A stretch of DNA of 64,000 nt from Iodobacter violaceini. GTDB lineage: Bacteria; Pseudomonadota; Gammaproteobacteria; Burkholderiales; Chitinibacteraceae. Shown here in pieces: positions 54,845 to 62,841 of this stretch (position 1 is its first letter; the number at the start of each line of letters is the position of its first letter). The position numbers and the translations under genes are program-made. The stretch spans positions 1-64,000 of the forward strand of contig NZ_JAAOLX010000009.1 of assembly GCF_011601265.1 (NCBI RefSeq), given 5' to 3'. The notes beneath the pieces are model-generated. The model had not been told where the DNA came from. It did no database searches and saw only the letters and a list, made by a program, of their open reading frames with translations.

Positions 54845-55737
54845 TAGTTAACGCGTTCCACAATAAAATCGGCCAAGAACACCAAACCACGGGCTTTTTC
54901 ACCAAAGGGCTCAATCGCCGCCAGCGCCTGGGATTTAAGCTCCGCCGCCTTTTGCTTAGCCGCCGCTAAGCCAAGCAGGGAAACGTAGGTGGGTTTATTA
55001 TTGGCCGCATCTTTTCCTGCTGTTTTGCCAAGAGTGGCCGAATCAGCCTCTTCATCCAGCACATCATCAACCACTTGAAATGCAAGACCAATACATTGTG
55101 CGTAATCATCCAGACGGGCACGCTCTTCATCGCTGATAGCGGTACCGCAATAGGAGCCCAGCAAGACCGCGGCGCGAATCAAAGCACCCGTTTTTAAACC
55201 GTGCATTTGTTCCAGCTCGGGAAGGCTTAAGGCCTGGCCTACACTGTACAGATCAATCCCCTGGCCACCGCACATCCCCATGCTGCCTGACGCACGAGCC
55301 AGAATGCTGATCATTTTAAGCTGATCAGCCGGCGCATCGGCCAGCGTATATGAGCTGAGGACATCAAATGCGGCCGTTTGCAGCGCATCGCCCACCAGTA
55401 AGGCAGAAGCTTCGCCAAATGCGATATGACAGGTCGGCTTGCCACGGCGCAGCACATCGTTATCCATAGCCGGCATATCATCATGCACAAGAGAATAAGC
55501 ATGAATTAACTCAACGGCAGCGCCCGCATATTGCAAGCGCTCAGGAGATGCATCCACTACGGCACCTGCGGCAAAAGCCAGCAGAGGGCGCACACGTTTG
55601 CCACCATCCAGTACGGAATAGCGCATGGCAGTATGTAACTGAGGAGGAATATGATCCTGAAGAGGCAAAACAGCCGCGAGCGTCTGCTCCATACGGGACT
55701 GGACGTCTTGCATCCAGCTTTTAAAATCTGATGTCAT
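54844..55737 (-). CDS. ispA: farnesyl diphosphate synthase
   Basis: 297 aa. Both aspartate-rich motifs are present: the first DDMPAMDND (after YSLVHD) and the second [18 protein letters not shown] near the N-terminus binds diphosphate. It condenses isopentenyl diphosphate with dimethylallyl/geranyl diphosphate to farnesyl diphosphate, the precursor of quinone side chains and undecaprenyl carriers. It directly abuts xseB upstream and overlaps dxs downstream, the conserved proteobacterial order. Confidence 0.96.
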   Translation of the reverse strand: MTSDFKSWMQDVQSRMEQTLAAVLPLQDHIPPQLHTAMRYSVLDGGKRVRPLLAFAAGAVVDASPERLQYAGAAVELIHAYSLVHDDMPAMDNDVLRRGKPTCHIAFGEASALLVGDALQTAAFDVLSSYTLADAPADQLKMISILARASGSMGMCGGQGIDLYSVGQALSLPELEQMHGLKTGALIRAAVLLGSYCGTAISDEERARLDDYAQCIGLAFQVVDDVLDEEADSATLGKTAGKDAANNKPTYVSLLGLAAAKQKAAELKSQALAAIEPFGEKARGLVFLADFIVERVN

Positions 55738-55968
55738 TTATTCTTTATCCGCAGAGAAAGGCTTGAGCTCCGCACCTTCAAGCACACGAATCCGTTGCTC
55801 TGCATCGGCTAAGCGGTTTTCGCAAAATTGCAACAGTTCGGTGCCACGTTTATAAGTAGTGAGGGCTGTTTCCAGCGGTAAATTACCCGCTTCCATTTCA
55901 GCAATCAGGCCTTCTAACTCCTGAAGTCCTGCCTCAAAGCTAACGGGGCTTTTAGTTGCTTTCGGCAT
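55738..55968 (-). CDS. xseB: exodeoxyribonuclease VII small subunit
   Basis: 76 aa, the usual XseB size. The family core SFEAGLQELEGLIAEMEAG then LPLETALTTYKRGTELLQFCENRLADAEQRI is nearly textbook. It associates with XseA to degrade single-stranded DNA in both directions. First gene of the operon with ispA and dxs. Confidence 0.95.
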   Translation of the reverse strand: MPKATKSPVSFEAGLQELEGLIAEMEAGNLPLETALTTYKRGTELLQFCENRLADAEQRIRVLEGAELKPFSADKE

Positions 55969-56340
55969 GCGCTAAATATCCCGAATAAAACCGCAAACTT
56001 TAGCCCTCTGAGGCTATGCAGTCAATATTGATCAGAGATTTACCCAGGCAATAGCAGGGGGTTCTGCACGATTTCACCCGTATTAATAACAGAGGTTTAA
56101 TTACCTGGCTCTGCATGCTGTCTTTAATTTAATTTTTCTGTGCTTAATTATCCCCGGATCCCTCTGCCAGCCCGCAAAAAAACCAACAGGCCGGATGTGC
56201 CGTAAGGCTTGTGCTGCGCCACTCACAGCACTTCAGGACATTCAGAGTATTACGCCCGAATATTAGCCTTTGTGCATAAGATCGTTTATTTAAAAATGAT
56301 TCAGGTTAAAATTAAAACTATTTATAAAATGGAAATCCGA
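55969..56340. other. 372-bp divergent intergenic region
   Basis: Separates the xseB operon (minus) from the GT14 gene (plus). AT-rich near 56270-56335. No hairpin, riboswitch or confident promoter was recognised. Confidence 0.4.
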
Positions 56341-57195
56341 ATGCGTATTGGCTATTTAATCCTGAGCCACGCTCATCCCGCTCAATTGGGCCGGCTTTGT
56401 CAGCAGCTTTTTGCTGAAAATACCCGGCTTTATATTCATGTTGATGCCAATACCGCAGCCAGTGATTTTTCCGCTATGCAAGCCGCAGCCCCTGAAGAGG
56501 CACAATTTATCGCAAGGCAGGCTTGCCGCTGGGGAGGTTTTTCACTGGTAGCAGCAACGCTTGCGCTGATTGAGGCCGCCATCAAAGATGATTGTGACTA
56601 TATGGTTTTGTTATCTGCCCAGGATTACCCGCTTAAACCGCATGCTGAGATCGTCCGCCAGCTGAAAAACCACACCGGGTTTATTGAATTTCGCCGCCAG
56701 CCAGACCCTGACTTTGATATCCGCTACCGCTACCAGAGCTATCACCCTGAATCACTGAAAGGCAGCCTCGCTGGCAAGTTATTGCAAAAAATACAACGCC
56801 CGCTCCTGCGATTCGGACTGCTTCAGCGCAAGCTGCCCGCTTCACTACATACGGTTTATTCCGGATCTCAATGGTGGTGCCTGTCCAGACGGGCCTGCCT
56901 CGCCCTGATCAAATTTTGCCAGGATCATCCGGATGTAATCGCCTATTTTCGCCAAACGCTGGTGCCGGACGAAATGTTTGTGCAAACCATTCTGATGCAT
57001 ACGCCTGTGGCAGCAGAGCTTATCAATGATTCACAACACGATCTGGAATGGGAAAGTGGCGCATGGTCGCCCCGCACATTTACCCCGGACGATCTGCCCC
57101 GCCTGCTGGCCAGCAGCTCATTATTTGCCAGAAAATTTGCTGCGGACGGAGAAGTCAGCGGGCTGCTTAAGCCCTATTTATGCCCAAATCAATAA
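56341..57195 (+). CDS. GT14 (core-2/I-branching type) glycosyltransferase
   Basis: 284 aa from ATG 56341 (MRIGYLILSH), where family similarity begins and GGAAA lies just upstream; the frame is open to 56209 without support. Typical motifs: LYIHVDANT, CRWGGFSLVAATLALI, YMVLLSAQDYPLKP, SGSQWWCLSR, and the acidic VPDEMFVQTIL. GT14 enzymes transfer sugars such as GlcNAc or xylose with inversion. Bacterial members act in capsule, exopolysaccharide or glycoprotein assembly, and the acceptor is unknown. No membrane segment. A GlmS-like gene follows after 86 bp on the same strand. Confidence 0.87.
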   Translation: MRIGYLILSHAHPAQLGRLCQQLFAENTRLYIHVDANTAASDFSAMQAAAPEEAQFIARQACRWGGFSLVAATLALIEAAIKDDCDYMVLLSAQDYPLKPHAEIVRQLKNHTGFIEFRRQPDPDFDIRYRYQSYHPESLKGSLAGKLLQKIQRPLLRFGLLQRKLPASLHTVYSGSQWWCLSRRACLALIKFCQDHPDVIAYFRQTLVPDEMFVQTILMHTPVAAELINDSQHDLEWESGAWSPRTFTPDDLPRLLASSSLFARKFAADGEVSGLLKPYLCPNQ

Positions 57196-57281
57196 AAGCA
57201 CGGCTGCCTGCTCAATTGCTTAAGTAAAAAAAATTTTATATCAGATAATTAAAAGGAGAAACACAATACCGGAGCAAGAAA

Positions 57282-59069
57282 ATGGGCGCTTTGCTTGGAA
57301 TGATTTCGCAAGAGAATGTACTGCAAAATATCAGCCAGCAGCTTCACCCTCTGATTGAACAAGGGCATTGCAGCGCAACATTAATCAGCGATCAGGCATC
57401 AGCACAAATTTTATCCTGCCCAACCCTTACCTTACACCTGCATCTGCACGGACAAAGTGCTCATCGTGTACTGATCCGCTTCGATTGGGATCAACCCCAT
57501 CACTGCAGCATTGCCAGCAGCCGTGACTCAATTACCGTGTGTTGCCGTGGTCTCATTGAAAACAGTGAAGCCTTGCAGGATAAATTATCCATTCTGGGTT
57601 ATATCAGTGAGCCAGCCAATACAGCACAGCTGGCGGCTGACTTAATTCACTGGCATTACCGCAGCCAGCACGATTTATTAAAAGCCGTCCATTTAGCGGC
57701 CAGTGAAATCATTGGCGTTTACGCCATCAGCGTGATGTCTGCAGAACATACTGGCGAGATCATCTGCACCTCGCGCCACATTCCCCTTTTTATTGCCAAA
57801 GGGGTGCGCTGCATTGCTTTTTCAGACCAGCCTCAGGCTTTACAAGGCATTGCGCCAGAAATGATCCGGCTGGGGCCAGGGGACACCGCCAAATTAAGCA
57901 GTAATGAATTTACCCTCCTCAACCCGCTGGGGGAGCCTTGCATCAGAGCCACCGAAAACTTTCAGCAGACCCAAATCAAGCTGCATGGTTTTCATCACTA
58001 TATGCAAAAAGAAATCAGCGAACAGGCAGGCATTTTTGCTGACATTCTGGATGACACCGGTTGCGACGCAAACTTAGCCCAATTACTCGATAACGATGCC
58101 GCGCGTATTTTGTGCGATATCGAAGGGATTACGCTGCTGGCCAGCGGCAGCAGCTACCACGCAGCTTTAACAGCCCGTTATTGGTTTGAATCGCTGGCCG
58201 GATTACCCTGCACAGTAGAATTAGCCAGCGAATACCGCTACCGGGATGCAGTGCAACACCACAACACGCTAATCATTGCTGTTTCTCAATCCGGCGAGAC
58301 CGCCGATACCATTGCTGCGCTGAAATATGCACAAAGCCTGGCGCATGAGCACACCCTCGCCATATCAAATGCATCCCCCAGCAGCCTGATGCAATTGGCC
58401 CGGTTTCAGCTGTTTTTAGCGGCAGGGCCAGAAATCGGGATCACCTCAACCAAAACATTCAGTACCCAACTGCTTACTCTGTACCGGCTGGCGCTCTGCT
58501 TTGCCAAATTACGCGATCATCTTTCTGCCGCTGCAGAAGCGGCCGCCATTGATGATTTACGCCGCCTGCCACGAGCCGCTACCGAGCTTTCAGCAATTAC
58601 CGGGCAATTACAAGAATGGGCGCAGAAAATCTTTAGCAGTAAACAACTCTTTTTTGTTGGCCGCCATCTTTATTACCCTCTGGCCCAGGAAGCCGCCTTA
58701 AAAATGCAGGAAGTGGCCTATATCCACGCCTTTGGATTTCCTGCGGGTGAGTTAGTCCACGGGCCACTGACTTTAGTAAACAAAGACTTGCCCGTTATTG
58801 CATGCCTGCCATGGAATCGCTTAACCGAAAAACTACTCGCTAACTTGCAAGAAATCAGGGCCAGAGATGGGGAGTTATTTATTTTGTCTGATGCCGGGCT
58901 GTCGTCTGCCGAGCACTATCATGTGATTTGCATGACCAATAATTTGCATGATCTGAACCCCATTTTGTATGGCATAGCCTTACAAACACTTGCATATAAT
59001 ACGGCCATCCTGCAAAAAAATGATGTAGATACACCAAGATTTCTAAGTAAGTCCGTAACTAAAACATAA
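57282..59069 (+). CDS. GlmS-like protein with inactive glutaminase domain and intact isomerase (SIS) domains
   Basis: 595 aa, collinear with glucosamine-6-phosphate synthase. GGAG 7 nt before ATG 57282 fixes the start. The N-terminus reads MGALLG where GlmS has MCGIVG, so the nucleophile Cys1 is Gly. The HTRWATHG block, the Asn-Gly oxyanion pair (here CRGLIEN) and the substrate Asp are also lost. The isomerase half is well kept: HHYMQKEI hinge, SGSSYHAAL, SQSGETADT (335-342), TSTKTFSTQ, Lys474/Glu477, His493 (GELVHGPL) and Lys590 near the end (FLSKSV). It cannot use glutamine in the known way. It may use ammonia, run as a deaminase or isomerase, or bind only. It follows a GT14 gene. Confidence 0.88.
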   Translation: MGALLGMISQENVLQNISQQLHPLIEQGHCSATLISDQASAQILSCPTLTLHLHLHGQSAHRVLIRFDWDQPHHCSIASSRDSITVCCRGLIENSEALQDKLSILGYISEPANTAQLAADLIHWHYRSQHDLLKAVHLAASEIIGVYAISVMSAEHTGEIICTSRHIPLFIAKGVRCIAFSDQPQALQGIAPEMIRLGPGDTAKLSSNEFTLLNPLGEPCIRATENFQQTQIKLHGFHHYMQKEISEQAGIFADILDDTGCDANLAQLLDNDAARILCDIEGITLLASGSSYHAALTARYWFESLAGLPCTVELASEYRYRDAVQHHNTLIIAVSQSGETADTIAALKYAQSLAHEHTLAISNASPSSLMQLARFQLFLAAGPEIGITSTKTFSTQLLTLYRLALCFAKLRDHLSAAAEAAAIDDLRRLPRAATELSAITGQLQEWAQKIFSSKQLFFVGRHLYYPLAQEAALKMQEVAYIHAFGFPAGELVHGPLTLVNKDLPVIACLPWNRLTEKLLANLQEIRARDGELFILSDAGLSSAEHYHVICMTNNLHDLNPILYGIALQTLAYNTAILQKNDVDTPRFLSKSVTKT

Positions 59070-59226
59070 GCATTAATGCGCGCTAAAAAATACTAACGAC
59101 AGGCTGTAGAAAGCGAGCAACAATCAATTAGACCAGCAGTTTAAAACTCTCGTTTTTTGTCATGCAAATGCAACACAATAGTCATAGTCTTCGCCGGTTT
59201 CTTCCATATTGAGTTAATGAAATCCG

Positions 59227-60822
59227 ATGAAAATGGCCACGCAATTAAAATGGGTGAGTGGATTTACCGTAGCCGCCCTCGTTTCCCTCGCAAGCTGGAT
59301 GACATGGGAAAGCAATGCACTGACGCGTGATTTTCAATTTCATCACCATAGCCAGACGGCCGTCGCCGCCTTAAATCATACCCGCAGCACCATGCTGTTG
59401 ATTTCCAGACTGGATCCTCTGGCTGAAAATGCCAAACAGCAACTTGAGGCGGCCGGGCAGACGGTACAAAGCGCGGTTCCCATCATCAAACCTCATCTGG
59501 CAAATACAGAGCAGCAACAGCTGGAAGCCGCGCTCAGCGGGCACTGGAAAAACTATCTGACCCAATTTCAGAGTGCCATCACCATCGCCAGTGACAGCCC
59601 TCAGGATGCACTCAGCATTCCAGAGCAAATCTATAAGAATGATTTAGAGCCCACACTCAGCGTTCTGAACCAGCTTGAAAAAGGCTTACAGGCCCAGTCT
59701 CAGCTCGCCAATAAAGCAATTAATTTGCGTATCGATCAGCTTCTGCTGACCGTGCTTTTACCACTGTTGCTCAGTGCATTATTAATTGTGCTCAGCCAGC
59801 TGCATTTTGCGCGCAAGCTCAAAAGCCGCTTGCACGATATGGCGGCTGAAACGGCGAAACTTGAGGCGGGAGATTTAACTTCGCGTATTGCAGAAACGCC
59901 GGACGAATTAGGTGAATTAGGCCGTGGTATGAATCGCTTTATCAGCCAGCTGGAAAACACGCTCCAGCAGGCCAGACAAGCCTCACAGCTATCACGTGAA
60001 GAAGCAACACATGTCACCCATCTTGCTAAGGCTAACCATGACGGTGCGACTTTACAAAGTCATCATTTGTTAGAAATCGGCTCCAGCAGTGTGCAATTGC
60101 AAAACTCGATCAGCCATATCAGCGAGCAAGCCGTCCGCACCGCCAGCATCAGCCAGCAATCACTGAGTAATGTGCAGGCGGCCCATTCAGCAGGACAGGG
60201 TTCAAAACTCAGGCTGGTAGCCCTCTCGGGCGATTTTAATCAGATAGAAACCACGATGCAGGCGCTGACTAATGCCATCCAGCAAATCGTGAATGTAGCC
60301 AGCATGATTGAAGATATTGCCGGACAAACCAATCTGCTGGCGCTGAATGCCGCCATCGAGGCAGCGCGCGCCGGTGAGCATGGCCGGGGCTTTGCTGTGG
60401 TTGCTGATGAAGTACGTAAACTATCGCAACTTACGGCCGAATCCACTAAGGATATCCGCCGGATACTGAATGACACGCAAACGTGTACGCAAGAAACACT
60501 GGAGGCGATGCAATCGGCGGCCAGCCGTGTAGGTGAATGCCAGCAGGACAGCCATACCATCAGCCAGGTATTGGAAGAATTAAACCAGGCCGCCAGCACC
60601 GTGAATAAGATGATGATGACGATTACGGCCTCTGTTGAAGCGCAAAGCGCTTCCAGTGAAGCGATCAATGAAAGATTGCATGATATTGGCGGCAATGCCC
60701 AAGCCAGCAGCCAGCGCAGTGAACAAATGCTTAGTGAAATGAATGAGCTCACGCTTGCGGCAAACCATTTGGACAGCCAGCTGGCCTTCTTTAAATTTCA
60801 CCGCCTGATCGCTGCAGCTTAA
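59227..60822 (+). CDS. methyl-accepting chemotaxis protein
   Basis: 531 aa. TM1 about 9-25, a small helical periplasmic sensor about 26-170, TM2 172-194, HAMP 195-250, then a long cytoplasmic coiled coil. The highly conserved hairpin tip ([20 protein letters not shown], then [15 protein letters not shown]) is intact, so CheA/CheW coupling is expected. The sensor resembles the four-helix-bundle type. No CheB/CheR-binding pentapeptide is visible at the C-terminus (HRLIAAA). The ligand is unknown. Monocistronic. Confidence 0.94.
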   Translation: MKMATQLKWVSGFTVAALVSLASWMTWESNALTRDFQFHHHSQTAVAALNHTRSTMLLISRLDPLAENAKQQLEAAGQTVQSAVPIIKPHLANTEQQQLEAALSGHWKNYLTQFQSAITIASDSPQDALSIPEQIYKNDLEPTLSVLNQLEKGLQAQSQLANKAINLRIDQLLLTVLLPLLLSALLIVLSQLHFARKLKSRLHDMAAETAKLEAGDLTSRIAETPDELGELGRGMNRFISQLENTLQQARQASQLSREEATHVTHLAKANHDGATLQSHHLLEIGSSSVQLQNSISHISEQAVRTASISQQSLSNVQAAHSAGQGSKLRLVALSGDFNQIETTMQALTNAIQQIVNVASMIEDIAGQTNLLALNAAIEAARAGEHGRGFAVVADEVRKLSQLTAESTKDIRRILNDTQTCTQETLEAMQSAASRVGECQQDSHTISQVLEELNQAASTVNKMMMTITASVEAQSASSEAINERLHDIGGNAQASSQRSEQMLSEMNELTLAANHLDSQLAFFKFHRLIAAA

Positions 60823-60852
60823 ACCCAGCTTGTGAATTGCATTTTGCCTTAA

Positions 60853-60880
60853 AAAAAGCCGGATCATCGTCCGGCTTTTT
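60853..60880. terminator. bidirectional terminator after the chemoreceptor gene
   Basis: AAAAAGCCGGA pairs with TCCGGCTTTTT around TCATCG. It serves the chemoreceptor and the convergent YqjK-position gene. Confidence 0.88.
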
Positions 60881-60898
60881 GCTTTCATCGACACTTTA

Positions 60899-61174
60899 TC
60901 ATTCTGGCTGCCTGCGCTTTTTTATCACAAAACGCGCAATCTGCAGCGCCGCCAGAGCAAGTGCAAGATGCTTCTTAATACCTTCAGAGCGCAGAGCCAA
61001 TCTGGCCAGCTTTAACCAGCCCAGTACGCCCCCTGTTGGCTGGCTCATTGCCAGGCCTTCTTGCAATAAATTCACAGGCTGAGCAAAAGACTTAAGCTCT
61101 TGTCTGAGCGCCTGGCGCTGCTGCTCAGCTTTAAGCTGCAAAAACTGCTTGCGGTAGAAGCGCGCTAATTTCAT
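60899..61174 (-). CDS. small basic protein in the YqjK position
   Basis: 91 aa, strongly basic (many Arg, Lys, Gln), with one weakly hydrophobic helix (LALALAALQIARFVI) before a KKRRQ tail. The ATG overlaps the stop of the YqjE-like gene by 4 bp, so it belongs to that operon. By position it equals yqjK of the enterobacterial yqjDEK cluster, but sequence similarity is not clear to me. Confidence 0.65.
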   Translation of the reverse strand: MKLARFYRKQFLQLKAEQQRQALRQELKSFAQPVNLLQEGLAMSQPTGGVLGWLKLARLALRSEGIKKHLALALAALQIARFVIKKRRQPE

Positions 61175-61563
61175 GCCTCTTCCTCAGCGGCAATATGAAG
61201 CAAAGCCTTGCGATCACGGACCAGCTCGGCGCAGGTTGCGGGGAATAAATCCGGAGCATGCTTCAGGCGGTGTCTTAAATAGCAGGCAAAAGCAACCGCC
61301 CCGCCGCCGTAAACCAGCATCAGCCCCACCGCGACCGCAATGCGGTGACTGTCCCAGAAAATAATCAGCAGTAAAACAGCTGCAAGCGCAAGGCACAGGC
61401 CTCCCAGCACAACAGCGACAGCACCCAGAATAAAATCAAACACCAGCCGCTGCAAAGCATCCTGCAGCTCCAGGCCAAACAGCTCAAGATGCGTGCCAAG
61501 TAAACCTGCAGCCTGCGCCAGAATCCGCCGCACGCCCGCTAAAAATGGAGGCGAAGATTTCAC
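61171..61563 (-). CDS. YqjE-like inner-membrane protein (phage-holin-3-like family)
   Basis: About 130 aa. I take GTG 61563; TTG 61569, which overlaps the upstream stop as TTGA, is an alternative, and an ATG at 61632 lies inside the upstream gene. Two membrane helices (AVAVVLGGLCLALAAVLLLI and AVAVGLMLVYGGGAVAFACY) follow an amphipathic N-terminus (GTHLELFGLELQDA), the pattern of YqjE/DUF1469. The function is unknown; linked in enterobacteria to stationary-phase membrane proteins. Confidence 0.8.
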   Translation of the reverse strand: MKSSPPFLAGVRRILAQAAGLLGTHLELFGLELQDALQRLVFDFILGAVAVVLGGLCLALAAVLLLIIFWDSHRIAVAVGLMLVYGGGAVAFACYLRHRLKHAPDLFPATCAELVRDRKALLHIAAEEEA

Positions 61564-61565
61564 GA

Positions 61566-61865
61566 TCAACGACGCGAAATCAACATACCTACCAGTGCAC
61601 CAACCGCCGCAGCCACACCAATGGCCTGCCACGGATGATCGTGCACATATTCATCCGTTACTTTTGCAGCCTGTTTTGCCTTAGCAACAGCAACTTGCTC
61701 AACTTCATACAGGCGGGTTTTTGCAGCACGCAAACGTTCCACAGCACGGGCATACAGCGCCTCGGCATCTTTGCCCCCTGCCTGAGAAGCTTCAGCCAGC
61801 AATTGCTCTGCTTCTTGTAAGATATCTTGTGATTGATCGAGTAATGTTTCACTGTTGGTATTCAT
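61566..61865 (-). CDS. ElaB/YqjD-family membrane-anchored protein (DUF883)
   Basis: 99 aa. A long charged amphipathic coil (LLDQSQDILQEAEQLLAEAS ... RAAKTRLYEVEQVA) ends in DDHPWQ-like HDHPWQAIGVAAAVGALVGMLISRR, a C-terminal anchor with the family's HPW motif and RR end. AAGGAG precedes the ATG. Enterobacterial relatives bind ribosomes at the inner membrane in stationary phase. First gene of a three-gene operon. Confidence 0.9.
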   Translation of the reverse strand: MNTNSETLLDQSQDILQEAEQLLAEASQAGGKDAEALYARAVERLRAAKTRLYEVEQVAVAKAKQAAKVTDEYVHDHPWQAIGVAAAVGALVGMLISRR

Positions 61866-61936
61866 AAGAAAAACTCCTTAGAACTACATGAGAAAAAAAC
61901 TGACACAAGCTAAGAGATAGCGCAAAAGTTCCTTAC

Positions 61937-62770
61937 TTACACAAAACGCATAGAGAGATCTACCGCCTGAATATCCTTAGTGAGCTTGCCAACAGAAATA
62001 CGCTGTACGCCTGTTTCGGCAATCTCCCTGACCGTGGTTTCATCAACCCCGCCCGAGGCTTCAAGCACTGCACGATCGCCAGCAAGAGCGACCGCTGCGC
62101 GTAAATCAGTCAGGTTCATATTATCGAGCAAGACTAATTTAGCCCCGGCATGTAACGCCTGCTCCAGCTCATGCAGGGTTTCTACTTCTATCTGAATACT
62201 AACACCAACAGGTGCAAGTTTTTCGGCTGCATGTAAGGCTGCGGCAATACTACCAGCAGCCATAATATGGTTTTCTTTAATCAGTATGCCATCGTAAAGG
62301 CCAATGCGCTGATTCTCCCCTCCGCCTGCGGTGACAGCATACTTCTGTGCAAGCCGCAAACCCGGCAGCGTTTTGCGCGTGTCATGGATTTTTGCCTTAG
62401 TGTGTGCAATCAAATCCACATAACGCCGCGTTTCAGTGGCTACAGCAGAGAGCGTTTGCAGAAAATTCAAAGCACTGCGCTCTGCCGTTAATAAACTGCG
62501 CGCTGCGCCCTCAATACGGCAAAGCGGCTGATCTGCAGCAATTTGCTCCGCTTCTTTGATCAGCCATTCTACTTTTACCCCGGCATCCACCTGACGAAAT
62601 ACTTCATCAAACCAGGCCTGGCCGCAAATCACCGCGCTTTGCCGGGCTATGACCGTGGCTGTGCCCTGAACATCGTCCGCAATCAGCATAGCAGTCCAGT
62701 CACAAATTCCCAGATCCTCCTGCAAAGCAGCAGAGACTTGGGCGGCAATAAGGTGCGAAGCAGGAATCAT
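61937..62770 (-). CDS. nadC: nicotinate-nucleotide pyrophosphorylase (carboxylating)
   Basis: 277 aa from ATG 62770 (MIPASHL; GGAAA upstream); an extension to 62830 has no family match. Motifs: ALQEDLGICDWTAMLI, LLTAERSALNFLQTLSAVAT, KIHDTRKTLPGLRLAQKYAV, GGGENQRIGLYDGILIKENHI, and the C-terminal VLEASGGVDETTVREIAETGV. It converts quinolinate and PRPP to nicotinate mononucleotide in de novo NAD synthesis. No nadA or nadB is nearby. It lies 72 bp past the phosphomannomutase gene on the same strand. Confidence 0.96.
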   Translation of the reverse strand: MIPASHLIAAQVSAALQEDLGICDWTAMLIADDVQGTATVIARQSAVICGQAWFDEVFRQVDAGVKVEWLIKEAEQIAADQPLCRIEGAARSLLTAERSALNFLQTLSAVATETRRYVDLIAHTKAKIHDTRKTLPGLRLAQKYAVTAGGGENQRIGLYDGILIKENHIMAAGSIAAALHAAEKLAPVGVSIQIEVETLHELEQALHAGAKLVLLDNMNLTDLRAAVALAGDRAVLEASGGVDETTVREIAETGVQRISVGKLTKDIQAVDLSMRFV

Positions 62771-62841
62771 TGTTTTTCCATCATTCAATCTTTTGGGGAT
62801 AAGTGGCCTTGCTGCCCTGTTCAGGATCAAGGCCTTAGAAA

